Shown here: positions 5,741-6,879 of the stretch, piece by piece
Layout of the letters: every line of letters begins with the position of its first letter
Position numbering within the stretch: position 1 is the first letter of the stretch
Assembly: GCA_023259315.1 (NCBI GenBank)
Contig: JAHFQL010000069.1
Span: 1-6,879, forward strand
From: Candidatus Woesearchaeota archaeon
GTDB lineage: Archaea > Nanoarchaeota > Nanoarchaeia > Woesearchaeales > GW2011-AR4
DNA: 6,879 bases
Direction: 5' to 3'
Notes under the pieces: model-generated
Told to the model about the DNA's origin: nothing
The model's input: the letters and a program-made list of their open reading frames with translations, nothing else
The model's database searches: none
Translations under genes and position numbers: made by a program

Positions 5741-6808
5741 ATGGCACTCAAGATAATATTTTTGGAGGAATTCGGAAAGGCGTTTGTGCCTAAGAAATTG
5801 ATACCCACCTTAAGAAAATACATGCTGAAAGCCGGCCTCGATGAAGTTCCCTATAAATTCTTTGGGTTATTATTCTATTTTTCTGCATTTATTACAACCT
5901 TGATATTTATCTTGTTTGTTTTTCCATGCTTGAATCATCCGGCTGAATGCACATTATTAAAGGGGTTTTCAATACAAAAATTCTCCCTTTTGGAGATTTA
6001 TGTCTATTCATTTGTAAGCTGGTCCATAGTGCAATTGTTTTTCGCAATCCTGTTCATATTGCTGATATATTTTTATTTGGATTTGAAAATATATTACCGC
6101 ACAAAAAAGATGGAGGAGCAGTTTCCTGATTTCTTGCAGGTGCTCTCCGCAAATTTGAAGGGAGGAATGACTTTTGAAAGTGCCTTGTGGTCTGCAATAA
6201 AGCCGAGATTTAATGTCCTAGGCAGTGAGATGTCCAAGACTTCCAAAAAGGTCATGACCGGTTATGACATCAGCAAAGCCTTGACAGAATTGTCCGAAAA
6301 ATATGACTCATTAATGCTGCGCCGCACAATCGACTTGATAATAAGCGAGGTGGAAAGCGGCGGCAATGTTTCTGAGCTGATAGACAGAATTGTTGACAAC
6401 CTCAAGGAAACAAAAGCGTTGAAAGATGAAATGTCTGGAAATGCCATTGCTTACGTGATATTTATTTCCATAATTGTTGTTGTCATAAGCCCGCTCCTTT
6501 TCGCGCTTTCCTTTAATTTGCTTAGCATACTTATAAGCTTCATCAATAAGTTGGCATTTTCAACACATAGCATACAAGGCCTGCCTTTTGTTTTTTCAAA
6601 AGTCACTGTAAAAATCGAGGATTTCAGGAAATTTTCCGTGTTGGCGCTTTTTGTCATATCCTTTTTCTCTTCATTAATAGTAGCCATTGTGGAAAAAGGC
6701 GAGATAAAAGCTGGAATCAAATACATCCCGATATATACCTTCGGCTCGATCGGATTTTATATAATTTTTATGAAATTATTGGGTTCATTGTTTACCGGAA
6801 TTGTGTAA
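5741..6808 (+). CDS. T2SSF-family (TadC-like) inner-membrane platform protein, second of two
   Basis: The gene encodes 355 residues, with its ATG directly after the previous stop, so it is strongly coupled. A cytoplasmic N-terminus is followed by membrane helices at about 42-62 and 85-113. A cytoplasmic T2SSF domain (about 125-230) contains FPDFLQVLSANLKGGMTFES and the SGGNVSELIDRI segment (207-217). Three further hydrophobic segments lie at about 233-266, 298-316 and 329-352. The loop after helix 1 (63-83), predicted outside, has Cys63 and Cys70, which could form a disulfide. With the preceding gene it should form a heteromeric platform, like bacterial TadB/TadC, in place of a single two-domain protein. 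No frameshift or missing segment is seen. It is the last confident gene of the operon. Confidence 0.9.
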   Translation: MALKIIFLEEFGKAFVPKKLIPTLRKYMLKAGLDEVPYKFFGLLFYFSAFITTLIFILFVFPCLNHPAECTLLKGFSIQKFSLLEIYVYSFVSWSIVQLFFAILFILLIYFYLDLKIYYRTKKMEEQFPDFLQVLSANLKGGMTFESALWSAIKPRFNVLGSEMSKTSKKVMTGYDISKALTELSEKYDSLMLRRTIDLIISEVESGGNVSELIDRIVDNLKETKALKDEMSGNAIAYVIFISIIVVVISPLLFALSFNLLSILISFINKLAFSTHSIQGLPFVFSKVTVKIEDFRKFSVLALFVISFFSSLIVAIVEKGEIKAGIKYIPIYTFGSIGFYIIFMKLLGSLFTGIV

Positions 6809-6879
6809 TAACAATAAAGACTCTGGGTGAAAATAAAGTTTTGCCATCATTTTATGCGAGCATTATTCAATAATACATA
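6809..6879. other. Short 3' end region, gene content undecided
   Basis: These 71 AT-rich bases follow the last operon gene. Two weak readings exist. On the + strand, GTG at 6827 (or ATG at 6854) opens a frame running off the edge (KIKFCHHFMRALFNNT). On the - strand, 6879 to 6847 reads YVLLNNARIK then stop, which could be the tail of a convergent gene. There is no clear promoter or terminator hairpin to decide between them. Confidence 0.3.

Noticed and set aside
5947..6129. A 60-codon + strand open frame inside the second T2SSF gene
   Set aside because: It overlaps a membrane-helix region of a well-supported gene in another frame, without its own ribosome-binding site.
3472..6808. Identification of the locus as an archaellum (arl) operon
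   Set aside because: There is no archaellin, ArlH, ArlF/G or ArlC/D/E, and the platform is two separate T2SSF proteins; a generic type IV pilus or secretion role fits better.
1..6879. CRISPR array, tRNA/rRNA gene, insertion sequence or toxin-antitoxin pair
   Set aside because: I saw no regularly spaced DNA repeats, cloverleaf-like segment, transposase motif or terminal inverted repeats; nearly all sequence is accounted for by the pilus-type genes.

Overview
The window looks like archaeal chromosomal DNA, most likely from a small-genome DPANN-type lineage (Woesearchaeota, Pacearchaeota or a relative). The evidence is AT-rich sequence, TATA boxes centred about 28-29 bases before the first start codons (leaderless messages), class III (prepilin-type) signal sequences, and a two-part secretion module of archaeal GspE/TadA-type ATPase plus T2SSF membrane proteins. 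The lineage is inferred from gene style and order; no marker gene is present.

All genes that can be supported lie on the + strand. The left part (1-1878) encodes likely cell-surface or pilus-associated proteins. First comes the C-terminal tail of a probable pilin (1-120). After a promoter follows a pilin-like protein with a very cysteine-rich tail (186-866). Four bases later comes a larger surface protein with 13 N-glycosylation sequons (871-1878). The right part (1958-6808) has its own promoter and is a tightly packed five-gene operon: a winged-helix protein with a duplicated C-terminal repeat, an alpha-helical protein with a 74-residue repeat and a TPR-like end, a type II/IV secretion ATPase, and two T2SSF-family membrane proteins. 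Junctions in this operon are +3, +5, -8 and 0 bases, so translational coupling is likely.

Together this reads as an archaeal type IV pilus / type II secretion-like machine. The two T2SSF proteins would form the inner-membrane platform and the ATPase would drive assembly from the cytoplasm. The secreted proteins would be pilin-like components or surface cargo. The winged-helix and helical-repeat proteins are probably cytoplasmic accessory or regulatory factors. No archaellum-specific genes (archaellin, ArlH, ArlF/G, ArlC/D/E) and no prepilin peptidase are present, so an archaellum is not supported.

The core machinery is a known type. The less familiar parts are the Cys-rich tail with a phospholipase-A2-like CCxxHDxC string, the dense sequons, the wHTH-plus-repeat protein and the helical-repeat protein. 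The last 71 bases contain no gene that can be assigned with confidence.
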